Of a stretch of 64,000 bases of DNA, positions 42,565 to 51,953 are shown piece by piece. Under the pieces are notes generated by a model. It was not told the DNA's origin. It did no database searches and was given only the letters and a program-made list of their open reading frames with translations. The DNA is from an uncultured Peptostreptococcaceae bacterium. Lineage in GTDB: Bacteria; Bacillota; Clostridia; Peptostreptococcales; Anaerovoracaceae. Made by a program: the position numbers and the translations under genes. The stretch covers positions 150,377 through 214,376 of the forward strand of contig CAJUQR010000004.1 of assembly GCA_910588185.1 (NCBI GenBank), in the 5' to 3' direction. How positions within the stretch are numbered: position 1 is the stretch's first letter; each line of letters begins with the position of its first letter.

Positions 42565-43944
42565 ATGGAAAACATAAATCTTAATAATATTAAAAACAAG
42601 AAAGTACTTGTAGTTGGCCTAGGTAAGTCAGGAATTGCGGCAGTTCAAGCTATGGTAAAGCTCGGAGCCAATGTTACTGTACAGGATTCAAAGAATGTCA
42701 ATGAGATAGATAGCCAGCTTGTGACATTTTTACAAGGCAAAGGCGTTGAATTTTGCCTTGGAGAGATACCTGAAAATGTGGATAAGTTTGATATGCTTAT
42801 TTTAAGCCCAGGGGTAGATCCGGAGCTTCCTTTTGTTGATGTTGCTGCCAAATCGGGAGCAGAGATAATAGGAGAGCTGGAAATTGCTTTTCGTATAGCG
42901 AGAGGTCACTTTGTTGCCATAACTGGCACTAATGGAAAAACTACTACTACAACACTTACAGGTGAAATTTTCAAAAAGTCAGGTAAGAAGACTCATGTTG
43001 TAGGAAATATTGGAGTTGCAGTTATATCAAAGGCTCTTGACACGGTGGAAGAAGATTGGCTCATAACTGAAACCAGCAGTTTTCAGCTACAGACTACAAA
43101 ATATTTTAAGCCTGTGATTTCAGCTATCCTCAATTTGACGCCTGATCATCTTAATAGACATCACACTATGGAGAATTATGGACTTGCAAAGGGAAAAGTT
43201 TTTGAGAATCAAGATGAAAGTGGATATTGCATAATAAATGCAGATGATGAAGCTTGCTGTAAACTTGCTGAAAGCTGTAAAGCAAGAGTGGTTTATTTTT
43301 CATCGTCAAAAGAACTTGATAAAGGGGCTTTCTTAAAAGGTGACGATCTGGTAATAGTAAATGACAAAGGCGAAACTATAGAACTTGTAAATCGCAGAGA
43401 TCTTAAGATAATAGGAAATCACAATGTGGAAAATGCCCTTGCTGCATCAGCAATATGCTATTATGCAGGTATTGAGCCTTCTATAATAAGCAATGTTTTG
43501 AAATCTTTCTCAGGAGTAGAGCATAGAATAGAGTATTGCGGCAGTATGGAAGGTGTTAAATTTTATAATGATTCTAAGGGAACTAATGTAGATGCCGCGT
43601 TGACAGCTATAAGAGCTATAGAAAAAAATATAATACTTATTGCAGGCGGTGATGGAAAATCACAAGATTTTAAGCCTCTTGCTTCAAATCTCAAAGGAAG
43701 CGTCAAGCATATGGTTCTTATAGGAAGGGATGGTCCGAAGATAGCTGAAGCAGCTGAAAAAGCAGGATTTAAAGATTATACTTATGGCTCGGATATGGGT
43801 GATTGTGTGAAAAAGGCTTTTGAAGTTGCTGAAGAGGGAGATACAGTCTTATTGTCACCGGCATGTGCAAGCTGGGATATGTATGACAATTTTGAACAGA
43901 GAGGTAATCATTTTAAAGAGATGGTTGCAAAATTGGGAGTATAG
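42565..43944 (+). CDS. murD: UDP-MurNAc-L-Ala--D-Glu ligase
   Basis: A 459-residue Mur ligase that adds D-Glu. It has an N-terminal UDP-binding fold (VVGLGKSGIAA), the ATP loop AITGTNGKTTTTTL, LNLTPDHLNRH, FYNDSKGTNVDA and the C-terminal LSPACASWDMYDNFEQRG. The ATG follows GAGGTGG. It lies between mraY and ftsW as usual. Confidence 0.96.
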   Translation: MENINLNNIKNKKVLVVGLGKSGIAAVQAMVKLGANVTVQDSKNVNEIDSQLVTFLQGKGVEFCLGEIPENVDKFDMLILSPGVDPELPFVDVAAKSGAEIIGELEIAFRIARGHFVAITGTNGKTTTTTLTGEIFKKSGKKTHVVGNIGVAVISKALDTVEEDWLITETSSFQLQTTKYFKPVISAILNLTPDHLNRHHTMENYGLAKGKVFENQDESGYCIINADDEACCKLAESCKARVVYFSSSKELDKGAFLKGDDLVIVNDKGETIELVNRRDLKIIGNHNVENALAASAICYYAGIEPSIISNVLKSFSGVEHRIEYCGSMEGVKFYNDSKGTNVDAALTAIRAIEKNIILIAGGDGKSQDFKPLASNLKGSVKHMVLIGRDGPKIAEAAEKAGFKDYTYGSDMGDCVKKAFEVAEEGDTVLLSPACASWDMYDNFEQRGNHFKEMVAKLGV

Positions 43945-43955
43945 GTATTTTATCT

Positions 43956-45116
43956 ATGAAAAAGCATAAAGTTAGCACAACTGAATCAGAAAGAATTACG
44001 ACGGATGCAAAGCCTGTTAAAAAGGCAAGAACGGGAGATTTATCACTGGTGCTGCTTACTGTTATACTTGTAATGTTTGGTACAGTCATGATTTTTAGTG
44101 CCAGCTATTATAAGTCCATAAGCGATGTTGGAGATCCTTATGTTTATTTGAAACGTCAAGGAATGTGGGCGATTACCGGATTTATAGGAATGTGGGTACT
44201 GTCAAAGATTGATTATCACATTTGGGGCAGACTGTTTAAGGTAATACCTATCGTATGTATAGGACTTCTGGGCTTGTTGTTTACACCTCTTGGAATAGAA
44301 GCGGGAGGTGCAATAAGATGGATAGGATTTGGTCCTATAACTATCATGCCGGGAGAAATAGCAAAGCTTGGGCTTATCATATTTGTAGCGGGATATTTTG
44401 ATAAATATCCTAGGAGAGCATTTGATTTCTGGAAAGGCGTAGTACCTGTAGTTCTGCTTACAGGAATATATGCGGGAATGATAATGCTGCAGCCTAATAT
44501 GTCTACAGCATTTACAATTGTATTCATTGCAGGTGGAATGCTGCTTGTATCCGGAGCCAAATGGTCACACCTTGGGATTTTGGCAGGCGGAGCAGGAGTT
44601 GCAGGAGTTGCATTTATATTCACTGATCCTGATGGATATAGATTTGCTCGTTTTACCAGCTTCCTTGATCCATTTGCAGATACTCTTGGAAGTGGATGGC
44701 AGGTTGTTCAGTCATTGCTTGCCATGGGTACAGGAGGACTTACGGGACTTGGACTTGGCAACAGTATTCAAAAAAATCTATATTTGCCAGAGCCTCAGAA
44801 TGACTTTATTCTAGCCATAATAGGCGAGGAGCTTGGTTTCTTTGGTATATTGGGGCTTATAATAGTTTATATGATTCTAATATGGAGAGGCTGCCATGTG
44901 GCCATGAATGCAGCAGATTATATGGGTATGATGATGGCATCAGGCATAACCATAATGATAGGTATACAGGTAGTTATCAATATCGCAGTAGTTACATCTT
45001 CGTTCCCGCCTACAGGAGTAATTCTTCCTCTTGTAAGTTACGGCGGAAATGCGTTGTTAATATTTATGGGTGCGATGGGAATATTAGTAAATATTTCAAA
45101 ATCAGCGAAATTGTAG
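43956..45116 (+). CDS. ftsW: Septal peptidoglycan polymerase FtsW
   Basis: A 386-residue SEDS-family membrane protein with about ten segments that polymerises septal glycan strands with a class B PBP. Signatures are GTVMIFSAS, AGGAIRWIGFG, GEIAKLGLI, QPNMSTAF, the PEPQNDFILAIIGEELGF loop and PLVSYGGNALL. The N-terminal tail (1-30) is hydrophilic and basic. Its stop lies 8 bp before the murG start. Confidence 0.95.
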   Translation: MKKHKVSTTESERITTDAKPVKKARTGDLSLVLLTVILVMFGTVMIFSASYYKSISDVGDPYVYLKRQGMWAITGFIGMWVLSKIDYHIWGRLFKVIPIVCIGLLGLLFTPLGIEAGGAIRWIGFGPITIMPGEIAKLGLIIFVAGYFDKYPRRAFDFWKGVVPVVLLTGIYAGMIMLQPNMSTAFTIVFIAGGMLLVSGAKWSHLGILAGGAGVAGVAFIFTDPDGYRFARFTSFLDPFADTLGSGWQVVQSLLAMGTGGLTGLGLGNSIQKNLYLPEPQNDFILAIIGEELGFFGILGLIIVYMILIWRGCHVAMNAADYMGMMMASGITIMIGIQVVINIAVVTSSFPPTGVILPLVSYGGNALLIFMGAMGILVNISKSAKL

Positions 45117-45124
45117 GTGAAAAT

Positions 45125-46249
45125 ATGAGACTTATTGTTACAGGCGGCGGAACAGGCGGACATATATATCCGGCTTTGGCCATTGCAGACAAGTTCAAAG
45201 AGATGGATCCCGAGACTGAGATACTCTATATAGGAAATGTGGAAGGCATTGAGAAAGATGTAGTGCCTAAAAGCGGCTATCCTCTTAAATTAGTAGACGC
45301 AAGATGGCTTGACCATGTTACTCCTAAACAAGTTGTATGGACGGGAGCGAGAGTAACCCATGGAATTGGGCAGTCATTAAAAGTACTTAGACAGTTTAAG
45401 CCGGATGCAATAATAGGAACAGGAGGGTATGTATGTTTTCCTGTTTTACTTGCATCAAGATTTATAAAGTGCAGGAAGTATCTTCATGAGCAGAATGCTT
45501 ATCCCGGCCTAGCAAACAGGACTCTTGAAAAGTATGTAGACAACATATTTTTGGGATTTGCAGATGCAGGTCAATATTTTAAATATCCTGATAAACATAT
45601 AGAAGCGGGAAACCCTGTAAGAAAAAGCTTTTTCACTATGAGCAAACGTGAGGCCAGGGAAAGACTTGGCATACCTCAGGACGACTTTGTGGTATTTACG
45701 TTTGGTGGCAGTTTAGGAGCTGCCAAAATTAACGGAGTTGCATGTGAATTGCTGGAACTTTTTAACGGACATCCAGGTGTCAGCATGATCATGGGAACAG
45801 GCAAGCTTTACTATGATGAGATTATGAAAGACATAAAATCACGCAGTATAAATGTTAAAGAGAATATACGAATCAAAGATTATATAGATAATATGGATCT
45901 TCATCTAATGGCATGTGACCTTGTTATAAGCCGTGCAGGAGCCTTGTCTGTAGCAGAAACCACCGTATGCGGAAAGGCGGCGATACTGGTTCCTTCTCCT
46001 AATGTAACAGGTAATCATCAATATTATAACGCTAAAGCTGTTGCTGATAGAGGAGGTGCGCTTCTCATTGAAGAAAAAGATCTTGTAATCGAGGATGTGG
46101 TGCAAGATGTTCTTTCTCTCAGAAATAATCCTGACAAACTTAAGGGAATGTCAAAAGCCAGCAGAGAAAGTGCCCCTGACAAAGCTCTTGATATAATATA
46201 CAATAAAGTTTATTCTAACTATATTGCTGATCGTAATAAGAAAAAATAG
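45125..46249 (+). CDS. murG: Lipid II synthase MurG
   Basis: A 374-residue GT-B glycosyltransferase that adds GlcNAc to lipid I at the inner membrane face. Seen are the N-terminal TGGGTGGHIYPALAIA, TGGYVCFPVLLA, HEQNAYPGLANR, TFGGSLGAAKIN and SRAGALSVAET. The ATG at 45125 with AGGTG six bases upstream is the true start; the frame is open far upstream inside ftsW but without family similarity. A strong terminator follows, so the mraZ transcript probably ends here. Confidence 0.96.
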   Translation: MRLIVTGGGTGGHIYPALAIADKFKEMDPETEILYIGNVEGIEKDVVPKSGYPLKLVDARWLDHVTPKQVVWTGARVTHGIGQSLKVLRQFKPDAIIGTGGYVCFPVLLASRFIKCRKYLHEQNAYPGLANRTLEKYVDNIFLGFADAGQYFKYPDKHIEAGNPVRKSFFTMSKREARERLGIPQDDFVVFTFGGSLGAAKINGVACELLELFNGHPGVSMIMGTGKLYYDEIMKDIKSRSINVKENIRIKDYIDNMDLHLMACDLVISRAGALSVAETTVCGKAAILVPSPNVTGNHQYYNAKAVADRGGALLIEEKDLVIEDVVQDVLSLRNNPDKLKGMSKASRESAPDKALDIIYNKVYSNYIADRNKKK

Positions 46250-46279
46250 GGTAGGTTCTGGTTTTAACTTGAGAATTTT

Positions 46280-46307
46280 GCAGAGACAGAAAGTCTCTGC
46301 TTTTTTA
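46280..46307 (+). terminator. Rho-independent terminator after murG
   Basis: GCAGAGAC (46280-46287) pairs with GTCTCTGC (46293-46300) around a five-base loop and is followed by six T. It splits the dcw cluster into a mraZ-murG unit and a murA-ftsQ unit. Confidence 0.92.
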
Positions 46308-46329
46308 TTGGATCGAAGCGAATTCTTTT

Positions 46330-46580
46330 AAAACCCTGGGGAATTGAGATTTTTAAGCAATTCGCAGGGTTAGACCCCGAAAAATGTGGTCAAATAACAT
46401 ATCTTGCAGGGTTAGATATTTAAAAATCTTTTAAGATATGTGCCGTATGAGTCATATGACAGGTGAAAAAGACGATTTGACCGGATTTCTTACCCTGCAA
46501 ATTTAAAGAAAAAGCAAAGCTTTTCGGGGTCAACCCCTGGGCAATACTAGAAAAAAGATAAAATTTCGGGGGGGGGGTTG
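46330..46580 (+). ncRNA. Nested-stem intergenic element, copy B (candidate structured RNA or MITE)
   Basis: Homologous to 11479-11722 in the same order and strand. ACCCCGAAAA (46374-46383) pairs with 46521-46530, and TTGCAGGGT (46404-46412) pairs with ACCCTGCAA (46492-46500). CAGGG/CCCTG and an outer AACCC/GGGTT also match. The apex carries GTGCCGTATGAG. Its 3' end has a run of ten G (46568-46577) where copy A has four. It occupies most of the murG-murA gap; 46581-46757 holds the murA leader with no confident promoter. Confidence 0.55.
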
Positions 46581-46757
46581 GCCTGCTTCCCTGTAAAATA
46601 AAATGTACTATAAATAATTAGAGTGGTGTCTTATAAAGACATTAATTTTTTAGATAAAATCAGTAGGTAAATGCACGGTAAAAAGGGACTTGATGTAAGG
46701 TTACCTAAAACACTCCTAAGGCATACTATGAAAATAGAAAATTGGGAGGTGTTTTTG

Positions 46758-48035
46758 TTGGAAAGCTATGAAATTGAAGGAGGCATTCCTCTGCGAGGAG
46801 AGTATAGAGTCAAAGGAGCTAAAAATTCAGCTCTTCCTATATTAGCGGCAACAGTATGCAGAGGAGCAGTTTATGAAATATATGACTGTCCTAGAATAGG
46901 TGATGTTTTTGCAATGGAAGAAATATTACATTCTATGGGTGCAAAAACCAGGTGGGAGAAAGATTGCATAGTTGTGGACAGCAGAGGCATAACGAAGACA
47001 TCTGTTCCCAAAGAATTGATGGCAGAAATGCGTTCATCTGTATTTTTGATGGGTAGCTTGCTTGCAAGGAGCGGTGAAGCTGTAATATATAGACCTGGTG
47101 GATGCAATATAGGCAAGCGTCCCATAGATATACATATATCAGGACTTGAACAGTTAGGCTTTGAGGTAACTGTAAAAGATGAAGAGGTCAGCTGCAAAGG
47201 TTCATGTCAAGGCGGCAAGGTGACACTTCCGTATCCAAGCGTTGGGGCAACTGAGAATCTTATGATGGCAGCTTTAGCAGGCAAGGGAGATACTATAATT
47301 GAAAACTGTGCCGTTGAACCTGAAATAGAGGATTTACAAGGATTTTTGCGAACATGTGGATTTCAGGTGTATGGTGCAGGAACAGATACCATATTTATAA
47401 AGGGCGCTAGGGGAACACAGCTTTGCGAAAGGCCAGGTGAAATAATGTATTTTATCCTGGAGGACAGAATTGAAGCGGCTACTTATATGGCAGCGGTTTT
47501 GGGAACAGGAGGCCGTGCTGTTTTTAGGAATATAAGGGCGGAATATATTTCTGAGATTTTAAAATGCTTCGAACGTATGGGAGCGATAGTACGCACTTAT
47601 GAGAGTACCATAGAGATTTGGTCACGTACCGGTCTTAAGAGTCCGGGAATGATTATTACCCAGCCTTATCCGGGATTCCCTACTGATTTTCAGCCTCAGT
47701 TGCTTACATTGTCTACGGTGGCAAAGGGACTTACGACTATAAGAGAAGAAGTTTTTGAAAGTCGATTTACCCATAAAAATGATTTGCTTAATATGGGTGC
47801 AGATATTGAAATTTGCGGAAAAAATGCTATAATAAAAGGCGTGAGCCATCTGCATGGCAAAGAAGTAAGGGCAAGAGATTTAAGAGGAGGAGCCGCTTTA
47901 GTTTTGGCAGGGCTCATTGCAGAGGGAAAAACTGTTGTAAATGATACATATCATATACAAAGAGGCTATGAAGACTTCGAAAAAGGGATAAAAGAATTAG
48001 GTGGCATGATTGAAAAAAAGAGAGAAGAGAGATAA
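46758..48035 (+). CDS. murA: UDP-GlcNAc 1-carboxyvinyltransferase
   Basis: A 425-residue EPSP-synthase-fold enzyme that commits UDP-GlcNAc to peptidoglycan synthesis using phosphoenolpyruvate, the fosfomycin target. Blocks are RVKGAKNSALPILAAT, the substrate loop with RPGGCNIGKRPID, and FPTDFQPQLLTL. Start TTG at 46758 follows GGGAGGTG by six bases and gives the normal N-terminus; 29 further codons upstream lack similarity. In the usual loop position the sequence reads GGCNIGKRP, so the Cys of fosfomycin-sensitive MurA (normally in CAIG) is at a slightly different context, CNIG. ftsQ overlaps its 3' end. Confidence 0.93.
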   Translation: MESYEIEGGIPLRGEYRVKGAKNSALPILAATVCRGAVYEIYDCPRIGDVFAMEEILHSMGAKTRWEKDCIVVDSRGITKTSVPKELMAEMRSSVFLMGSLLARSGEAVIYRPGGCNIGKRPIDIHISGLEQLGFEVTVKDEEVSCKGSCQGGKVTLPYPSVGATENLMMAALAGKGDTIIENCAVEPEIEDLQGFLRTCGFQVYGAGTDTIFIKGARGTQLCERPGEIMYFILEDRIEAATYMAAVLGTGGRAVFRNIRAEYISEILKCFERMGAIVRTYESTIEIWSRTGLKSPGMIITQPYPGFPTDFQPQLLTLSTVAKGLTTIREEVFESRFTHKNDLLNMGADIEICGKNAIIKGVSHLHGKEVRARDLRGGAALVLAGLIAEGKTVVNDTYHIQRGYEDFEKGIKELGGMIEKKREER

Positions 48036-48765
48036 AAAGAGAAAAAAGAGAAAAGTTAGTTTATTGGTAAAGTTACTGCTGACTGCGGCAATTTGTACGG
48101 GCGTTTACTTTTTTGCATCTTCGTCGTTTTTTAATGTAACTTCTTTTGAAGTTAGCGGGAACTCTTATTACTCTGAGGACGAAATTCTTACGATGGGTAA
48201 CTGTAAGACAGGCGGCAATATATTTTGGGGCAGCGGATGTAAGGAGATAAAGTCCAGGCTGGAAAAAGATGCTTATATGGAGAAAGTAAAGGTTAAGCGT
48301 ATTCTGCCAGATAAAATTAAAATTGAGTTAACAGAGAGGAGGCAGACCGCTGCAGTAGTATATGGGGATCATTATGCGATAATAGATAATAATAGCCGTG
48401 TTCTCAGAAAAAGCAGTGTTGAACCTAAGATACCTTTGGTTCAAGGCCTTACCATAAGTAAGCTTGAGGTTGGTCAAACCATTGAAATAGAAGAAAAAGT
48501 GAAGTTTAGACAGGTTATGGAAATATTGAAAACCATGGAGCAGTATGATATGTATTTTAAGAAAATAGTCATTTCTGAGTCCGATGTGAAAGCTTATATA
48601 TTCGATTATCTTGTCTGTCAAGGGGCTCCGGCAGATATAATGGAGGCTATGGAAAATGAGGAATTGCAAAAAGTTATAAGGGAACTTTTTGAGATGAAAA
48701 TAGAAAGAGGAACCATTAAAGTAAGTGGCGAGAGTTACATTTCTTTCAGCCCTGAAATAGCTTGA
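48010..48765 (+). CDS. ftsQ: Cell division protein FtsQ/DivIB
   Basis: A 251-residue bitopic membrane protein with a very basic cytoplasmic N-terminus (1-16), a membrane helix (about 17-36), a POTRA domain starting FNVTSFEVSGNSYYSEDEI and a FtsQ/DivIB beta domain. It links FtsL and DivIC to the septal synthase. Start TTG at 48010 overlaps murA by 26 bases and has AGGTGG just upstream, implying coupling. Confidence 0.88.
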   Translation: MKKREKRDKKRKKRKVSLLVKLLLTAAICTGVYFFASSSFFNVTSFEVSGNSYYSEDEILTMGNCKTGGNIFWGSGCKEIKSRLEKDAYMEKVKVKRILPDKIKIELTERRQTAAVVYGDHYAIIDNNSRVLRKSSVEPKIPLVQGLTISKLEVGQTIEIEEKVKFRQVMEILKTMEQYDMYFKKIVISESDVKAYIFDYLVCQGAPADIMEAMENEELQKVIRELFEMKIERGTIKVSGESYISFSPEIA

Positions 48766-48813
48766 AAAAAGCAGAAAAAATGCTTAAAAAAAGGTGCATT
48801 ATCGATGAATGTA

Positions 48814-48822
48814 TGGTACAAT
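48814..48822 (+). promoter_or_regulatory. Possible extended -10 promoter of ftsZ
   Basis: TGGTACAAT is an extended -10 (TGN plus TACAAT) 42 bases before the ftsZ ATG. No convincing -35 was seen. Confidence 0.4.
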
Positions 48823-48863
48823 AGAGAAGATAATTGGTAAATACTTAGGAGGTTGGATTTACG

Positions 48864-50033
48864 ATGCTGCAAATTGAGACAGATATGGAAAAAGCTGCGG
48901 TTATTAAAGTCATAGGTGTTGGCGGTGGTGGCTGCAATGCGGTTAACCGCATGGTTGAAGCCGGACTTAAGGGCGTTGACTTTATAGCAGTTAATACAGA
49001 TAGACAAGCTTTAAGCAGATGCTTGGCAGAAACAAAGATTCAGATAGGTGAAAAGCTTACAAGAGGTTTAGGGGCAGGAGCTAACCCTGAAGTGGGTCAA
49101 AAAGCTGCTGAAGAAACATTGGACGATATCACCGCTCTTATGGACGGTGCTGATATGATATTTATTACTGCAGGAATGGGAGGAGGCACTGGAACAGGTG
49201 CAGCGCCTATAATTGCCAAGGCAGCCAGAGACATGGGGATTCTGACTGTAGGAGTTGTTACTAAGCCGTTTTCTTTTGAAGGGGCTAAGAGAAAGAAACA
49301 GGCTGAACTGGGAATAGGATTTCTCAAGAGATATGTGGATTCTCTTGTAATAGTTCCTAATGACAAGTTACTTACAAATTGTGAAAGGAATACATCAATG
49401 CTGGATGCTTTCCGTATGGCGGATGATGTTTTGAGACAAGGTGTTCAGGGTATATCAGATCTTATTTCTGATTTTGCACTTATCAACGTTGACTTTGCTG
49501 ATGTTAAGTCAGTTATGACTGATAGAGGTGTGGCACATATGGGTACAGGCTATGGCACAGGAGAGAAACGTGCTCAGGATGCTGTAAAGGCGGCTATGGA
49601 AAGTCCGCTTTTAGAAACAAGCATTGCAGGCGCCAAGGCTATACTTCTTTATGTTTCCGGCGGATATGACCTTGGTATGCTTGAAGTCAGCGAGATAGCA
49701 GGAATGGTTGAGGAACAGGCGGATAGAGATTGTATTTTGATATTTGGTGCAGCAGTTAACGAAGACATGGAAGATGAAATAGCAATTACCGTAATTGCAA
49801 CAGGATTTGATGAAGGTCTTGAAACAGCTGCGCAGTCAAAGGAAAACATGCAAGGCTTATCAGGAACAGCAGAAAGACAGGAAAATGCACCGGCAAATAT
49901 TCAAAATGACGACGAGCTGGTTTTTGGAAGAGTTGAGGGATTAAGCGGTACAGAGCGTACCTTACAAGACATTCTTAGCAATGAACAAGAAGGTACTACA
50001 AAGTTCGAGATTCCGGATTTTCTTAAACAATAA
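48864..50033 (+). CDS. ftsZ: Cell division GTPase FtsZ
   Basis: A 389-residue tubulin-fold GTPase that builds the Z ring. Motifs include IGVGGGGCNAVNRM, the GTP-binding GGGTGTGAAP near residue 105, NVDFADVKSVM (T7 loop) and a C-terminal linker ending in the conserved peptide FEIPDFLKQ that binds partners such as SepF or FtsA. The ATG follows AGGAGG by ten bases. No ftsA is present beside it, as is common in Clostridia. Confidence 0.98.
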   Translation: MLQIETDMEKAAVIKVIGVGGGGCNAVNRMVEAGLKGVDFIAVNTDRQALSRCLAETKIQIGEKLTRGLGAGANPEVGQKAAEETLDDITALMDGADMIFITAGMGGGTGTGAAPIIAKAARDMGILTVGVVTKPFSFEGAKRKKQAELGIGFLKRYVDSLVIVPNDKLLTNCERNTSMLDAFRMADDVLRQGVQGISDLISDFALINVDFADVKSVMTDRGVAHMGTGYGTGEKRAQDAVKAAMESPLLETSIAGAKAILLYVSGGYDLGMLEVSEIAGMVEEQADRDCILIFGAAVNEDMEDEIAITVIATGFDEGLETAAQSKENMQGLSGTAERQENAPANIQNDDELVFGRVEGLSGTERTLQDILSNEQEGTTKFEIPDFLKQ

Positions 50034-50037
50034 TATT

Positions 50038-50060
50038 TGAGCCGGTTTAAAACCGGCTCT
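50038..50060 (+). terminator. Stem-loop after ftsZ, probable terminator
   Basis: GAGCCGGTTT and AAACCGGCTC form a 10-bp stem with almost no loop; the tail TTGTGAT is weakly T-rich. Confidence 0.6.
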
Positions 50061-50095
50061 TGTGATAAATAATAAGTTGATATTTTATATTGGTT

Positions 50096-50878
50096 ATGAG
50101 AGAGATTACTTCAAAAAATAATCAGATTTATAGGCTTTTTCAAAAGCTTACTGTTAAAAAATATAGAGATAGGTTTGGACTTTATCTGATTGAAGGAGAG
50201 AATCTGATCGAGGAAGCATTAAAAAACAAAATTGATGTTGAGCATATATTGGTCAGGTCGGGAGAAGAACAAATAATTCAGCCTTATATGAATTTGGATA
50301 AAGTCTTTATCACAGACAAAAAACTGTTTGCTGATATTGCGCAGACAAAGACGAGTCAAGGAATTGTTGCATCAGTGAGAAAACCGGAGCTTTCCCTGGA
50401 GGATTTTCTTAAACGTAAATCATCGGGGAATTTTGTCGTTTTAGATAGACTGCAGGATCCGGGTAATATAGGGACGATAATAAGGACTGCTGATGCTGCC
50501 GGATATAGTCTTGTTATAGCTATGAAAGGGACCGGCGATGTATTTTCTCCTAAGGTGGCAAGAGCGGCGGCAGGTTCGCTTTTTAGAATGCCGATAGTGA
50601 CGGCAGATTCACCAAAAGAGCTGGCTAGGCTTGTAAAAGATGCAGGTAAAAAACTGGCAGCTTCGTGCCTTGATGGGAATACATTTTATTATGAAGAAGA
50701 TTTAAAAAGCAATATCGCGTTAATCGTTGGCAATGAGGGCAACGGCATATGTGATGAGCTTATAAGCGCAGCGGATTTAAAGATTAAGATTCCAATGTGC
50801 GGTAATATAGAATCGCTAAATGCATCTGTAGCGGCAGCTATAATTATGTACGAAGCAGTGAGAAAAGATAAAGATTGA
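50096..50878 (+). CDS. SpoU/TrmH-family RNA 2'-O-methyltransferase
   Basis: A 260-residue SPOUT methyltransferase with an N-terminal RNA-binding domain (KKYRDRFGLYLIEGENLIEEAL) and a knotted catalytic domain with LQDPGNIGTIIRTADAAG, VGNEGNGI and SLNASVAAAI. It methylates a ribose in rRNA or tRNA; the site cannot be told. The ATG at 50096 is used, as no strong ribosome site marks it or the TTG two codons earlier. pheS follows 38 bp later. Confidence 0.9.
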   Translation: MREITSKNNQIYRLFQKLTVKKYRDRFGLYLIEGENLIEEALKNKIDVEHILVRSGEEQIIQPYMNLDKVFITDKKLFADIAQTKTSQGIVASVRKPELSLEDFLKRKSSGNFVVLDRLQDPGNIGTIIRTADAAGYSLVIAMKGTGDVFSPKVARAAAGSLFRMPIVTADSPKELARLVKDAGKKLAASCLDGNTFYYEEDLKSNIALIVGNEGNGICDELISAADLKIKIPMCGNIESLNASVAAAIIMYEAVRKDKD

Positions 50879-50916
50879 TAAGATAATAAATTATTATAGT
50901 AGCGAGAGGTTAAAAA

Positions 50917-51939
50917 ATGCAGGAAAGATTAAAGACTATTTTAGAAGAATCCAAGAAGCAGCTTGGAAATGCAGTGTCGTTGCAAGACACAGAAGAGACC
51001 AGAATTAAAGTTTTGGGTAAAAAAGGTCAGCTGACCGAGATTCTTAGATCTATGGGAAGCCTTACACCTGAAGAAAGAAAAGAACTGGGACAGGCGGCAA
51101 ATCAGGTCAGAGCTGAGATAGAAAAAATGCTGGCTGATACGGTTTCACAAATTAAGGAAAAGGCAAAGGATGCCAAGTTTAGAGCGGAAGCTATTGACGT
51201 TACTGAACCCGGCAAATTTAATAAGCTTGGAACAAAGCACCCTATAACCATAACCATGGAAGAAATAGCAAAAGTCTTTAAATCTATGGGATTTTCACTT
51301 GCAGAAGGTCCCGAAGTAGAAACGGTATTTAATAACTTTGATGCTCTTAATGCAGGACCATATCATCCTTCAAGGGATTTATCAGATACATTCTATATTA
51401 ATGATAATGTACTTTTGAGGACACAGACTTCATCAGTGCAGGTGAGAACTCTGCTGAGTCAAAAACCTCCTATAAAGGTATTTGCACCTGGAAGATGTTT
51501 CAGATGTGATACGCCTGATGCTACCCATTCGCCTATGTTCCACCAAGTAGAGGGCCTTGTAGTAGATGAGGGAATAACCATGGCAGACCTTAAGGGAGTA
51601 CTTGATAGTTTTGCTAAACAGATGTTTGGATCGAATACGAGAACTAAGTTCAGACCTCACCATTTCCCATTTACAGAGCCGTCGGCAGAGATGGATGTAT
51701 CCTGCTTTAAGTGCGGAGGCAAGGGATGCAGAGTTTGTAAGGGAAGCGGATGGATAGAAATTTTAGGCTGCGGCATGGTACATCCTAACGTACTTAAAGT
51801 AGGCGGCATAGATACAGAAAAATATACCGGCTTTGCTTTTGGTATGGGAGTAGAAAGAATCGCAATGCTTAAATACGGAATTGATGATATCAGGCTGCTT
51901 TATGAAAACGACATGCGTTTCATAGAGCAATTCAAGTAG
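50917..51939 (+). CDS. pheS: Phenylalanyl-tRNA synthetase alpha subunit
   Basis: A 340-residue class II synthetase catalytic subunit of an alpha2-beta2 enzyme. It has an N-terminal coiled coil for tRNA, motif 2 region APGRCFRCDTPDATHSPMFH, FPFTEPSAEMDV and motif 3 GMGVERIAMLKYG. A CFKCGGKGCRVCKGSG cysteine cluster suggests a zinc site, seen in many family members. No T-box leader fits in the 38-bp gap upstream. Confidence 0.97.
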   Translation: MQERLKTILEESKKQLGNAVSLQDTEETRIKVLGKKGQLTEILRSMGSLTPEERKELGQAANQVRAEIEKMLADTVSQIKEKAKDAKFRAEAIDVTEPGKFNKLGTKHPITITMEEIAKVFKSMGFSLAEGPEVETVFNNFDALNAGPYHPSRDLSDTFYINDNVLLRTQTSSVQVRTLLSQKPPIKVFAPGRCFRCDTPDATHSPMFHQVEGLVVDEGITMADLKGVLDSFAKQMFGSNTRTKFRPHHFPFTEPSAEMDVSCFKCGGKGCRVCKGSGWIEILGCGMVHPNVLKVGGIDTEKYTGFAFGMGVERIAMLKYGIDDIRLLYENDMRFIEQFK

Positions 51940-51953
51940 GAGGTACCAAAATT

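Noticed and set aside
44882..45124. Upstream extension of murG inside ftsW
   Set aside because: The extension has no MurG similarity; the ATG at 45125 has a good ribosome site and the family N-terminus.
46441..46475. Resemblance of the GTGCCGTATGAG block to group II intron domain V
   Set aside because: The complementary 3' strand and other intron domains are missing.
46671..46757. 29-codon N-terminal extension of MurA from an upstream ATG
   Set aside because: No similarity to MurA; TTG 46758 follows GGGAGGTG and gives the normal N-terminus.
50879..50916. T-box riboswitch before pheS
   Set aside because: Only 38 bases lie between the genes, too short for a T-box, and no specifier stem or terminator is seen.
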